Below, piece after piece: positions 53,852 through 62,847 of a stretch of 64,000 nucleotides of DNA. Positions within the stretch are counted from its first letter, which is position 1, and each line of letters opens with the position of its first letter. The notes under the pieces are model-generated. The model worked only from the letters and a program-made list of their open reading frames with translations, had not been told where the DNA came from and did not search any database. Made by a program: the position numbers and the translations under genes. The stretch spans positions 5,208,001 through 5,272,000 of the forward strand of contig NZ_CP026304.1 of the NCBI RefSeq assembly GCF_003054555.1. Direction: 5' to 3'. This DNA comes from Streptomyces lunaelactis. Lineage in GTDB: Bacteria; Actinomycetota; Actinomycetes; Streptomycetales; Streptomycetaceae.

Positions 53852-55078
53852 ATGAATTTGACGGGGAACACCTTCTTCGTGATCACGATCGTCCTGGTCG
53901 TGATCGCCGTACTCCTGCCGCTCCTGTTCTGGAGCCGGCTGCGCGGACCCGCCGTGGTGCGGGGCGCCGGCCGGCTGGTCATGGTGCTCTTCGCGCAGGC
54001 GACGGCGGTCCTTGTGGTGTTCGTGGCGGTCAACAACGCCAATGGCCTGTACGACAGCTGGGACGACCTGCTCGGCACGTCGAACCATGTCAACACCGCG
54101 GTCGACCTCGGACCCAGCGGCACCGGCGGCAGGCAGATCTCCTCCCTGCCGAAGATGCGGCAGAAGTTCGAGAAGGTCGATGATCCCACGCTCGGCAGCG
54201 GGCTGCGCCGCACTAAGCTCAAGGGCGGGATCTCGGGCGTGGAGGGCGAGGTGTATGTCTGGCTGCCGCCGCAGTACGACGACCCCGCCTACCGCAGCAA
54301 GCAGTTCCCCGTCGTCGAGCTGCTCTCCGGCTTCCCCGGCTCGTCCAGGAGCTGGTTCCGCGCGATGAAGGCCCAGTCCAGGATTCAGCCCCTGATCGAG
54401 TCGGGCAAGGTCGCACCCTTCATACTCGTCTCGCCCCGCACGATGCTGCTCGGTGCCTCCGACCACGGGTACGCGAACATTCCGGGGACGGTCAACGCTG
54501 ACAGCTGGCTGACCGTCGACGTACGCAAGATGGTCGCCGACAACTTCCGGGTCTCCCTGAACGCCGACAGCTGGGCCATCGCGGGCTACTCCGCAGGAGG
54601 GCACGGCGCGGCCAAACTGGCCCTCGCCCACCCCGACCGCTATCGCGCGGCCGTCAGCCTCTCCGGCTACAACGACCCGGCCTCGGAGAAGGACTCGATC
54701 ACGGGCTCGGACCCGGAGCTGCGCCGCGAGAACGACGTCCTGAATATCCTCAAGTCGGCCGGGAAGCCGCCGCGGGTCTCACTGCTGGCGACGGGGGAGG
54801 GCGTGGACGGGTACCTGCCGGGTGTCGCGCTCCAGCGTGCGGCCAAGGCGCCGACAAGGGTCGAGGTGCGCAAGACGACGGGCGGGCACCTCACCCGGGT
54901 GTGGGGCAAGGAGCTGCCGTACGTCTTCGAGTGGCTGACGCGCCAGATGCACCTGCAGGGCATGAACCAGGACCAGAGCCGGGGCGAGGCCGGGGGACAG
55001 GCCCAGGGCCGGTACGAGGCGGGAGTTCTGGACGGCCTCGAAGAGGAGCCCCAGAGCGCCGCTGCCCTGCTTGAGTGA
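53852..55078 (+). CDS. membrane-anchored esterase, antigen 85-like fold
   Basis: 408 aa, ATG 53852. Two to three N-terminal membrane helices (FFVITIVLVVIAVLLPLLFWS, LVMVLFAQATAVLVVFVAV) then an extracellular alpha/beta hydrolase domain: VEGEVYVWLPPQYDDP, VVELLSGFPGSSRSWF, nucleophile in WAIAGYSAGGHGAAKLA, late GGHLTRVW His. This matches the esterase D/antigen 85 superfamily. Streptomycetes lack mycolic acids, so the acyl acceptor differs or it is a plain esterase. Gln/Gly-rich C-terminus. Confidence 0.88.
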   Translation: MNLTGNTFFVITIVLVVIAVLLPLLFWSRLRGPAVVRGAGRLVMVLFAQATAVLVVFVAVNNANGLYDSWDDLLGTSNHVNTAVDLGPSGTGGRQISSLPKMRQKFEKVDDPTLGSGLRRTKLKGGISGVEGEVYVWLPPQYDDPAYRSKQFPVVELLSGFPGSSRSWFRAMKAQSRIQPLIESGKVAPFILVSPRTMLLGASDHGYANIPGTVNADSWLTVDVRKMVADNFRVSLNADSWAIAGYSAGGHGAAKLALAHPDRYRAAVSLSGYNDPASEKDSITGSDPELRRENDVLNILKSAGKPPRVSLLATGEGVDGYLPGVALQRAAKAPTRVEVRKTTGGHLTRVWGKELPYVFEWLTRQMHLQGMNQDQSRGEAGGQAQGRYEAGVLDGLEEEPQSAAALLE

Positions 55079-55102
55079 CACATCGGCCTTGTCGCACATG
55101 AT

Positions 55103-56161
55103 CTACGCGGGGCGGGTCGCGCCCGCGAACGGCATCTGGTCGATCGGTGCGACGCGGACGGGGGCCCCGGGGCGTGGTGCGTGGATCATGTTGCCGCCGC
55201 CGATGTAGAGGCCGACATGGGAGACGCCGGAGTAGAAGAACACCAGGTCACCCGGGGAGAGTTGGGAGCGGGACACCCGTTCGCCCGCGTTGATCTGGGT
55301 GTACGTGGTGCGCGGCAGTGAGACTCCGGCGGAGCGCCAGGCGGCCTGGATGAGACCGGAACAGTCGAAGGACGAGGGGCCGGTCGCGCCCCAGACGTAG
55401 GGCTTGCCGAGCGCTCCGTAGGCGTAGGCGACGGCTTGCGCGGCACGGGAGCTGGGAGCCTTGAGCGAGCCGCGGGGGGCGGCGGAGCGGTCCGCGCGCT
55501 CGGCTGAGGGCTCTTCCGCGCCGCCGTACGTGCTGTCGTACACGGCACGCTGCTGGGCGTTGAGCTGAGCCAGCGTGCGTTCGGCCGCCGCGAGCTTGTC
55601 CTGCACCGTGGACTTGTGCGCCGCCAGCTCGGTCTGCCGCGCCTTGAGAGCGCTCATCCGCTCGCCCGCCTGAGCCCTCAACCGGGCGATCTCCACCAGC
55701 TGCTGATGCACGCCCGCGATCGCGGCCGCCTGCCGCGCGCCGACCCGCTCGGCGAGCGCGGCCCGTTCGAGGTACTGATCGGGATCGGAGCTGAGCGCGA
55801 GCTGCAGACCGGGGTCCATGCCCCCGGCGCGGTACTGGGCGGTCGCGATCGAACCGAGCGCGTTGCGTGAGGTGTTGAGCCGCTCGGTCCTGCGGGCGGC
55901 CTCGTCGCGCAGCGCGTCCAGCGATGCGCGCGCCTCGGCGGTCTGCTCCTTGGCCCCGTTGTACTTCTCGGTGGCGGCCTCCGCCTCCTGATAGAGCTTG
56001 TCGGCCTTGGCCTTGATCTGTGCGGGGGTGAGGAGGGGCTCGGCGTGCGCGGAACCTTCGAAGGCGGTGGCGGTCGCTGCGCCGGCGAGCGCGATGGTGG
56101 CGGCGGTCCTGGCCGCGGGCCCGGTGAACGGATGCTGCTTGGGTTTCCGGTGCGCTGCCAC
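55103..56161 (-). CDS. NlpC/P60 cell-wall endopeptidase with coiled coil
   Basis: 352 aa from GTG 56161 (the MAAHRKPKQHPF start typical of this family); GTG 56173 is possible. Signal peptide TAATIALAGAATATAFEGSAHA, long coiled coil (KADKLYQEAEAATEKYNGAKEQTAEARASLDALRDEAARRTERL...), and C-terminal NlpC/P60 domain: FDCSGLIQAAW nucleophile Cys, SHVGLYIGGGNMIHAPRPG with His. Secreted D,L-endopeptidase cutting peptidoglycan stem peptides; coiled coil probably autoinhibits. A (GTCCGA)4 repeat lies just upstream. Confidence 0.92.
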   Translation of the reverse strand: MAAHRKPKQHPFTGPAARTAATIALAGAATATAFEGSAHAEPLLTPAQIKAKADKLYQEAEAATEKYNGAKEQTAEARASLDALRDEAARRTERLNTSRNALGSIATAQYRAGGMDPGLQLALSSDPDQYLERAALAERVGARQAAAIAGVHQQLVEIARLRAQAGERMSALKARQTELAAHKSTVQDKLAAAERTLAQLNAQQRAVYDSTYGGAEEPSAERADRSAAPRGSLKAPSSRAAQAVAYAYGALGKPYVWGATGPSSFDCSGLIQAAWRSAGVSLPRTTYTQINAGERVSRSQLSPGDLVFFYSGVSHVGLYIGGGNMIHAPRPGAPVRVAPIDQMPFAGATRPA

Positions 56162-56538
56162 GAGGGCGTCCACGTCCTTCCGTCTTCCCTGCGGGGTCCG
56201 AGTCCGAGTCCGAGTCCGACGGCACACCGCACAGGGGGAGCGGCCCGCCGCCGGATCTCTCGGCGGTGGTGACCGGCTGCCGCCCAGGGGCTCGGCGGCG
56301 GTGGGGAGTCGGTCACCTGAGGGAGGACGCTAAACCGGAGTGTCACGGGAGCACGGCGTAAGGACAGAAATTGCCCAAAGGTGGACATGATGGTGCGCAT
56401 TGTGAGAGCCCGGACCATGGTGCGGGACCGCATTCCCGCACCGGCGTGACCGATGCGGCGAACGAGGCCCGCCTGCCCTGCGGGTGGTGGTATGGGCAGA
56501 GCTAAGCGGCCCCGGGGCTCGGCGGCTTCCTGACGCAG
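56162..56538. other. intergenic region upstream of NlpC gene
   Basis: 377 bases. Contains (GTCCGA)4 at 56196-56219 just before the NlpC start and GC-rich inverted segments near 56230-56320. No ydaO-type riboswitch is seen here, unlike the next NlpC gene. No gene supported. Confidence 0.4.
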
Positions 56539-56793
56539 ATGACGGCGATGAGTTCGGGAACGGCGCGCTTCGGCCCGGCGATGCTGGTTACGGGCGTGGT
56601 GCTGGTGGGCCTGAACCAGGCGGACGACCAGCCGGTGAACAACCTCAAGATAGGCATCAAGCTGGCGGTGCTGATCGTGATTCTCGGGCTGGTGTACGTC
56701 AAGCGGGACGAGGAGAAGGTCGAGAAGGCGTTCTTCGGGGCGGTGGGCGGACTGACGGTCGCGAACATCTTCATCGCGACGCTCTGGACCTGA
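56539..56793 (+). pseudogene. 5'-truncated integral membrane protein
   Basis: 84 codons. The frame upstream of ATG 56539 still reads LGGFLTQ, a plausible continuation of a first membrane helix (LGGFLTQMTAMSSG), but meets a TAA 13 codons upstream and there is no ribosome site. Two helices remain: GPAMLVTGVVLVGLNQ and IKLAVLIVILGLVYV, then FGAVGGLTVANIFIATLW. Probably the remnant of a four-helix protein that lost its first helix, though it could still be expressed from the internal ATG. Confidence 0.5.
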
Positions 56794-56877
56794 GACCGCC
56801 GGTGGAGTGAGACCGCCGGTGGACGTGAGAACGCCCGGGCGCCCGATGTGCGCCCGGGGGTTCTGCCTCCGCCGGTG

Positions 56878-58071
56878 TCAGGCGGGACGCACGCTGCCGT
56901 AGATCGGCATGTAGTAGATCGACTCCTCGCGGACGTTCGCACCCGGCTTGGGCGCGTGGATCATCATGCCGTCGCCGATGTAGATGCCGACATGGCTGAT
57001 GTCGTCGTAGAAGAAGACCAGGTCACCCGGGAGCAGATCCTTCGTCGCGATCCGCTCGCCGACCTTCACCTGGTCCCAGGTGGTGCGCGGCAGGTCCACG
57101 CCCGCCGCCTTCCAGGCGGCCTGGGTCAGCCCCGAGCAGTCGTACGAGCTGGGGCCCGCCGCGCCCCAGACGTACGGCTTGCCGAGCTGCGAGCGGGCGA
57201 AGGACAGGACCTTGGCGGCCTTCGTCGCGTACGCGCTGTCGCCGCTGGTGCCGGTGCCGGTGCCGGTTCCCGTGCCTGTGTCGCCGCTCGGGGTCTGCGC
57301 GCGCTCCTGCTCCAGGCGCTTGCGCTCGGCCTCCGCCCTGGCGCGGGCCTCCGCCTCCTCCTCGGCCTTTGCCTCGGCCTTGCGGCGCGCCTCCTCTTCC
57401 TTCTGGCGCTCGATCGCCGCGAGCCGCGCCTTCTCCTCGGCCGTCAGCTTCGACAGCAGCGACCGTGCCTCGCTCAGCTTCGACTGGACGGTCTGCTTGC
57501 TGGTGCGCAGGGCCTTCTGGGAGAGCGTGAGCGCCTCGAGGCTCTTCGTCGCCACCGTGCGCTGCTTGGCGGCCTCGGCGCGCTGGGCCTCGTAGTCCTC
57601 GATGACACCGCGCTGACGGTCGGTCATCCGGTCCATCAGCTGCGTCTGCTCGAAGTAGTCCTGAGGGCTGTCGGCGAAGAGCATCGCGGCGGTCGGGGTG
57701 ACGGCGCCCGTACGGTACTGCGCGGCCGCGTAGTTGCCGAGCGTGCGCCGGGACTCGTTCAGCTTCTCCGTGCGCTGCGCGGCGTCGTCGAGCAGCTGGT
57801 CGACCTCGCGCCGCTTCTCGGCGGAGGTCTCCTTCGCCTTGTTGTACTTCTCGGTCGCGGTGCCGGCCTGCCGGTACAGGTCGTCGACCTTCTTCTGCAC
57901 CTCTTCGACCGAGGGCTTCGGCTCGACGGGTGCGGCGTTGGCGCTCTGCGTCGACAGCAGCGTGACGGATGCGAGGGCTGCCGTCGTGAACCCGACGGCG
58001 GGGGTGTTCGTGCGCAGTCCTGCCATTCCTGCAATTCCGGTACGGGCACGCGATTTGCGATGCGACGCCAA
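56878..58071 (-). CDS. NlpC/P60 cell-wall endopeptidase under c-di-AMP riboswitch
   Basis: About 397 aa. Start is TTG 58071 (AAGGAG 9 bases upstream, giving MASHRKSR); ATG 58080 is the alternative. Signal peptide, coiled coil rich in Glu/Lys/Arg (EEEARRKAEAKAEEEAEARARAEAERKRLEQE), Gly/Thr linker (TGTGTGTGTGT), NlpC/P60 domain with YDCSGLTQAAW Cys and SHVGIYIGDGMMIHAP His. Secreted peptidoglycan endopeptidase for growth or germination. Expression is probably controlled by the ydaO-type riboswitch in its leader. Confidence 0.93.
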   Translation of the reverse strand: MASHRKSRARTGIAGMAGLRTNTPAVGFTTAALASVTLLSTQSANAAPVEPKPSVEEVQKKVDDLYRQAGTATEKYNKAKETSAEKRREVDQLLDDAAQRTEKLNESRRTLGNYAAAQYRTGAVTPTAAMLFADSPQDYFEQTQLMDRMTDRQRGVIEDYEAQRAEAAKQRTVATKSLEALTLSQKALRTSKQTVQSKLSEARSLLSKLTAEEKARLAAIERQKEEEARRKAEAKAEEEAEARARAEAERKRLEQERAQTPSGDTGTGTGTGTGTSGDSAYATKAAKVLSFARSQLGKPYVWGAAGPSSYDCSGLTQAAWKAAGVDLPRTTWDQVKVGERIATKDLLPGDLVFFYDDISHVGIYIGDGMMIHAPKPGANVREESIYYMPIYGSVRPA

Positions 58072-58090
58072 GGCCGACATCTCCTTCTTC

Positions 58091-58235
58091 CGTGGACCGC
58101 CTACCGGGTTAGCTGTCGGGTTCGGGCGGAACGGAAGATCGCCCTACGGACCCGATGACGCAGGTCCGATTCACCCCGGTTGTGCATGTTGGGTCCCCGG
58201 TTCCGAACTTCCTTGACGAAAGCCCGAATTCGGCG
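58091..58235 (-). ncRNA. ydaO-yuaA (cyclic di-AMP) riboswitch
   Basis: In transcript sense the leader contains GAACCGGGGACCCAA, CCGGGGTGAATCGGACC, GTAGGGCGA and CCGAACCCGACAGCTAAC, then CCGGTAGGCG, the conserved elements of the ydaO aptamer in order. It ends about 10 bases before the ribosome site of the NlpC gene, leaving no room for a separate terminator, so control is probably translational or by terminator overlap. Known ydaO targets in streptomycetes are wall hydrolases such as rpfA; c-di-AMP turns expression off. Confidence 0.9.
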
Positions 58236-58484
58236 CAGGCCGCCCGATTGGCGTGGGTCGCCAGGGGGATACGGGCCGCCTGATCGAGCACGCTAGCCAA
58301 CTGGTGTGGTTGCTGTGAAGGTTGATGTTCGAAATGTCCGATACATTTTCGTGACCTTTATGAGTGAGGGCTCTGGTATGGCGCGACGGCGTGAGGTGAT
58401 TACGGAGCGTGAGCAGGGTCGAATCAGGTCGTCATCCCCATGCGGCCGCGGGCTGTCAGTCCGGCGGCCTAGACTCGGAGAGCG
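58236..58484. other. divergent region upstream of pcrA
   Basis: A/T-rich around 58300-58370 (TGTTCGAAATGTCCGATACATTTTCG), likely promoter sequence. A 42-codon frame from ATG 58360 (MSEGSGMARRREVITEREQ...) ends by overlapping the pcrA start codon (ATGA), so it could be a translated coupler, but its codons and product are unremarkable. Confidence 0.35.
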
Positions 58485-60926
58485 ATGAGCAGCCTCTTTG
58501 ACGACAGTTTCCTGGCGGACCTCCAGCCCGGCTCGGAGCAGCATCCGCCGCCGCCCGACGACTCGGCCCCGGAGGAGATCCCGGACGATCTCTTCCAGGG
58601 TGCGTTCGACGTGCCCCCGGCCCGGGACCCGTACTACCGCGACGGCGCCCCGCGCACCGTGGTGGACCCCGCAGCCCTGCTCGAGGGGCTGAACGAACAG
58701 CAGCGCGCCGCCGTCGTGCACATCGGTTCGCCGCTGCTCATCGTGGCCGGTGCCGGCTCCGGCAAGACCCGGGTGCTGACCCACCGGATCGCGCATCTGC
58801 TGGGGACCCGCAGCGTCCACCCCGGCCAGATACTGGCGATCACCTTCACCAACAAGGCCGCGGGCGAGATGAAGGAGCGCGTCGAGCAACTGGTCGGCCC
58901 GCGCGCCAATGCCATGTGGGTCATGACCTTCCACAGCGCGTGCGTCCGGATTCTGCGCCGGGAGTCCAAGAGGCTCGGCTTCACCTCGTCGTTCTCGATC
59001 TACGACGCGGCGGACTCGAAGCGGCTGATGGCGCTGGTCTGCCGCGATCTGGACCTCGACCCCAAGAAGTTCCCCCCGAAGTCCTTCAGCGCGAAGATCT
59101 CGAACCTGAAGAACGAGCTGATCGACGAGGAGACCTTCGCCGACCAGGCCGCCGACGGTTTTGAGAAGACGCTGGCCGAGGCGTACCGCATGTACCAGTC
59201 GCGGCTGCGCGAGGCCAACGCCCTCGACTTCGACGACATCATCATGACCACGGTCCACCTGCTCCAGGCCTTCCCGGACGTCGCCGAGCACTATCAGCGG
59301 CGCTTCCGTCATGTCCTGGTGGACGAGTACCAGGACACCAACCACGCTCAGTACACGCTCGTACGCGAGCTGGTGGGGACGGGCCAGGAGGACCTGCCGC
59401 CGGCCGAGCTCTGTGTCGTCGGTGACGCCGACCAGTCGATCTACGCCTTCCGCGGCGCCACCATCCGCAACATCCTCCAGTTCGAGGAGGACTATCCGGA
59501 CGCGAAGACGATCATGCTCGAGCAGAACTACCGCTCGACCCAGACGATCCTCTCCGCCGCCAACGCCGTCATCGAGCGCAACGAGAGCCGCCGCCCCAAG
59601 AACCTGTGGACGAACGCGGGCGCGGGCGCGCGGATCACCGGCTATGTCGCGGACACCGAGCACGACGAGGCGCAGTTCGTCGCCGACGAGATCGACCGGC
59701 TGACGGACGCGGGCGACGCGAAGGCCGGCGACGTCGCCGTCTTCTACCGTACGAACGCCCAGTCCCGTGTCTTTGAAGAGATCTTCATCCGGGTCGGGCT
59801 GCCGTACAAGGTCGTCGGCGGAGTGCGCTTCTACGAGCGCAAGGAGGTCCGGGATGTGCTCGCCTACCTGCGGGTGCTGGCGAACCCCGAGGACACCGTC
59901 CCGCTGCGCCGCATTCTGAACGTACCGAAGAGGGGCATCGGCGACCGCGCCGAAGCCATGATCGACGCACTCTCGCTGCGCGAGAAGATCACCTTCCCGC
60001 AGGCGCTGCGGCGCGTAGACGAGGCGTACGGGATGGCGGCCCGCTCCGCCAACGCCGTCAAGCGCTTCAACGTGCTGATGGAGGAGCTGCGTACGGTCGT
60101 CGAGTCGGGCGCCGGACCGGCCACGGTGCTGGAAGCCGTCCTGGAGCGGACCGGGTACCTCGCCGAGCTGCAGGCCTCGACCGACCCGCAGGACGAGACG
60201 CGCATCGAGAACCTTCAGGAACTGGCGGCTGTGGCGCTCGAGTTCGAGCAGGAGCGCGGCGCGGAAGAGGGCACGGGCACGCTCGCCGAGTTCCTGGAGA
60301 AGGTCGCGCTCGTCGCGGACTCCGACCAGATCCCCGACGGGGACGAGGATGGTTCCGGCGTCATCACCCTGATGACACTGCACACCGCCAAGGGCCTCGA
60401 ATTCCCCGTGGTGTTCCTGACGGGCATGGAGGACGGCGTCTTCCCGCATATGCGGGCCCTCGGTCAGGCGAAGGAGCTGGAGGAGGAGCGGCGGCTGGCG
60501 TACGTCGGCATCACGCGCGCCCGCGAGCGCCTCTATCTGACGCGGTCGTCGATGCGCAGTGCGTGGGGCCAGCCCTCGTACAACCCGCCCTCGCGCTTCC
60601 TCGAGGAGATCCCGGGCCAGCACCTGGAGTGGAAGCGGACGGGCCCGATGGCCGCGCCCGCGGGTCCGACGTCCGGCATCACGTCGTCGCTCTCGTCCTC
60701 GCGCTCGCGGTCGGGCGGCGGAGCTTCGGGCTTCGCGACCCGGCGTACGAGCGACAAGCCGGTGATCTCGCTGGCGGTGGGGGACCGGGTCACGCACGAC
60801 CAGTTCGGCCTCGGGACCGTGGTGGAGGTGACCGGGTCGGGTTCGGACACGCAGGCGACGGTCGACTTCGGGGACACGAAGCCGAAGCGGCTGCTGCTGC
60901 GGTACGCGCCGGTCGAGAAGCTCTGA
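58485..60926 (+). CDS. pcrA: PcrA/UvrD-type DNA helicase
   Basis: 813 aa superfamily 1A 3'-5' helicase. Acidic/Pro-rich N-terminus of about 70 residues, then motif Q LNEQQRAAV, Walker A AGAGSGKTRVL (about 88-96), Ia FTNKAAGEMKERV, II VDEYQDTNHAQYTLV, III GDADQSIYAFRGA, IV QNYRS, V TLMTLHTAKGLEFPVVF, VI EERRLAYVGITRARERLYL; C-terminal beta domain VTHDQFGLGTVVEVTGSG that can bind RNA polymerase. Works in replication restart, repair and conflict resolution. ATG 58485. Confidence 0.96.
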   Translation: MSSLFDDSFLADLQPGSEQHPPPPDDSAPEEIPDDLFQGAFDVPPARDPYYRDGAPRTVVDPAALLEGLNEQQRAAVVHIGSPLLIVAGAGSGKTRVLTHRIAHLLGTRSVHPGQILAITFTNKAAGEMKERVEQLVGPRANAMWVMTFHSACVRILRRESKRLGFTSSFSIYDAADSKRLMALVCRDLDLDPKKFPPKSFSAKISNLKNELIDEETFADQAADGFEKTLAEAYRMYQSRLREANALDFDDIIMTTVHLLQAFPDVAEHYQRRFRHVLVDEYQDTNHAQYTLVRELVGTGQEDLPPAELCVVGDADQSIYAFRGATIRNILQFEEDYPDAKTIMLEQNYRSTQTILSAANAVIERNESRRPKNLWTNAGAGARITGYVADTEHDEAQFVADEIDRLTDAGDAKAGDVAVFYRTNAQSRVFEEIFIRVGLPYKVVGGVRFYERKEVRDVLAYLRVLANPEDTVPLRRILNVPKRGIGDRAEAMIDALSLREKITFPQALRRVDEAYGMAARSANAVKRFNVLMEELRTVVESGAGPATVLEAVLERTGYLAELQASTDPQDETRIENLQELAAVALEFEQERGAEEGTGTLAEFLEKVALVADSDQIPDGDEDGSGVITLMTLHTAKGLEFPVVFLTGMEDGVFPHMRALGQAKELEEERRLAYVGITRARERLYLTRSSMRSAWGQPSYNPPSRFLEEIPGQHLEWKRTGPMAAPAGPTSGITSSLSSSRSRSGGGASGFATRRTSDKPVISLAVGDRVTHDQFGLGTVVEVTGSGSDTQATVDFGDTKPKRLLLRYAPVEKL

Positions 60927-60929
60927 GTC

Positions 60930-60961
60930 CCTAGGCCGTGTCCGGGCGGACAGGGCCTAGG
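60930..60961. terminator. bidirectional terminator between pcrA and M23 gene
   Basis: CCTAGGCC / GGCCTAGG outer stem with TGTCC/GGACA inner stem and GGGC loop; the M23 stop codon lies inside the 3' arm. Confidence 0.85.
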
Positions 60962-62583
60962 TGGGATCCAGGCCGTGGCTGCGAAGCCACGGCAGCGGGT
61001 CGATCGCCGAGCCGCCGCCGGGCCGTACCTCGAAGTGAAGGTGCGGTCCGGTGGAGTTGCCGGAGTTGCCCGAGTACGCGATGACGTCGCCGGCCTTGAC
61101 CGAACCGGAGCGGATCCTGGTGCTGCTGAGGTGGCAGTACCAGGTCTCGGTGCCGTCGGCCGCGGTCACGATGGCCATGTTTCCGTAGGCGCTGTTGTAC
61201 TGCGTACGGACGGTGCCGTCGGTCGCGGCCATCACCTCGGTGCCGTACGACACGGGGAAGTCGATACCGGTGTGCACGGACATCCAGTTGACGCCGGCCT
61301 GGCCGTAGTAGGCGCTGAGGCCTTCCCGGTTCACCGGCAGCACGAACTTGGGGCGCATCGCCTCGCGGCGCTTGGCCTCGTCGTCGCGCTTCTTCTTCTC
61401 CGCCTCCTGGCGCGCCTTGAGGTCGAGGCGTTCCTGGGTACGGGAGGCACGGTCGCCGAAGTCGCGGGCGTCGGCGCTGAGAGCGGCGAGCTGCGTGTCT
61501 ATCTTGCTGTTGGCGGCGACGGGCTTGACGGAGGCCGGATCGGCGGCCGCCAGGTTGGTCGTGTCGTCCTTGGTTTCACCGGCGCTTGCGCCGAGGCCAC
61601 CGACGGAGGCGGCGGCGATACCGGCGACGCCCATCACACAGGCGGAGGGCACGGCAACGGTGAGGAGGGCGGAGCGCTTCGCGGGGGTACGGCGACGGCC
61701 TCGGCTTCCACCGGAACGGCGGACGGGGCGGGGGGTGACGGGAGGAGGGCTCCAGGTCGGGCGCCGACTCGGGTTCGGGCTCGGACTCGGGTTCGAGTTC
61801 GGCCTCGTGGGCCTGCTCGTGCTCGGTCTGCTCGTGCTCGGTGTCGGTCTGCTCGGCCTCGTAGTCGTACTCGTGCTCGCGCTGAGGCTCTGGCTGAAAC
61901 TCGTCCGGTTGAAACTCGTCGGGCTGGAAGTCGGTCGGCTGGAACTCGGCCGGGTTCTCGTAGCCGGTCCCGTATCCGGCGTCGGCTGCGAACTCAGTCG
62001 TGAACTCGGCAGTGAACTCGGCAGTGAACTCGGCGGTGAACTCCGGCGCCGGGCTGAACTCCTGCTGCGGTGTGAACTGTTGCGGTACGTGAGCCTCCGC
62101 GCCCGTGTTCCAGGCGGTGGCGTCATACGTCCCGGTGCCGAAGGTGGGCGCGGCCCACTGCCCGGTCGTGTCGTACGCGAAGGTGGCCGCGGCGGTCTCG
62201 TACTGGCCCGTCTGCGCGGTCTGGTTCCAGGCGCCCGCGTCCCACTGGCCGGTGGTGTCGTACTGACTCGCGTCGTATTGACCCGTTGTGTCGTACTGAC
62301 CCTCGTGCTGACCCGAGTTGTACTGACCCGTCGTGTCGTACTGGCCGGAAGTGTCGTACTGCGGGAATTGCTGCGCCTGCTGCGGCTGTTGTACCTGCTG
62401 CGCGGTGTAGACGTCGTAACCAGGGGTCTGGTGCGAGCCGGTGTCCCACTGGCTGGAGTCGTACTGACCGCTGTGGCCCGCCTCGTAGCTGCCCGGAAGG
62501 GCGCCGAACAGCGGGTCGGAGTCGAAGCTGCCGGTGGCGTAGGCGTCGTGCCCGTACCCGGCGTGGGCGTGCTGGTCGTTCAC
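60957..62583 (-). pseudogene. M23 peptidase, N-terminal part in a shifted frame
   Basis: Two frames form one protein if joined by a single base change. From GTG 62583 the first frame encodes a Gln/Tyr/Asp/Thr repeat region (QYDTTGQ, EFTAEFTAEF) and a Glu/Pro/Asp-rich stretch, then runs into Arg-rich nonsense from about 61750. The second frame (to 60957) takes over near SGGSRGRRRTPAKRSALLTVAVPSACVMG, with membrane/signal helix, coiled coil (ERLDLKARQEAEKKKRDDEAKRREA) and a complete LytM M23 domain: HTGIDFPVSYG, YSGNSGNSTGPHLHFEVRP. The shift lies at or near a run of six C (G on plus strand, 61729-61735). Confidence 0.8.
61985..62045. repeat. 12-bp tandem repeats in M23 gene
   Basis: GTGAACTCGGCA-type units repeated four to five times, encoding EFTAEFTAEFTAEF on the minus strand. 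Further QYDTTGQ-coding repeats (GTGTCGTACTGACC-like) occur at 62250-62350. Confidence 0.8.
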
Positions 62584-62847
62584 CAACTTCTCTCTCGCCT
62601 CGGCAGCAGGACCTGGGTTTCCGGTTCCGGGGCCCCGGAGAGCGGGGTCCCAGAGGGAAAGCAGTGGCGCGACTGTACCCGGCGGTATGCGACGGCGACA
62701 ATCTTCGGCAGGTTTTAGGTAATCAGGAAACGGGCATTCGGCCGTCTTTCGGGGGACTGCGGGCAGAGCTTTGGCCCTACGTTCGAAAAGTGTTCGACGT
62801 TTGGCAGCCTTGTCGGACGCGGAAAGGGAGCTGGTCCGTGCGCCGAA

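Noticed and set aside
56196..56219. CRISPR-like or regulatory repeat
   Set aside because: Simple hexamer slippage repeat, far too short and without spacers.
58360..58488. 42-codon ORF overlapping the pcrA start
   Set aside because: ATGA overlap is suggestive but no convincing ribosome site or conserved-looking product; kept only as a remark.
62584..62760. Possible second ydaO riboswitch ahead of the M23 peptidase
   Set aside because: GGAACCGGAAACCC resembles one segment, but the GACAGCTAACC and GGTAGGCG elements are absent; only a GC-rich hairpin near 62630-62652 is seen.
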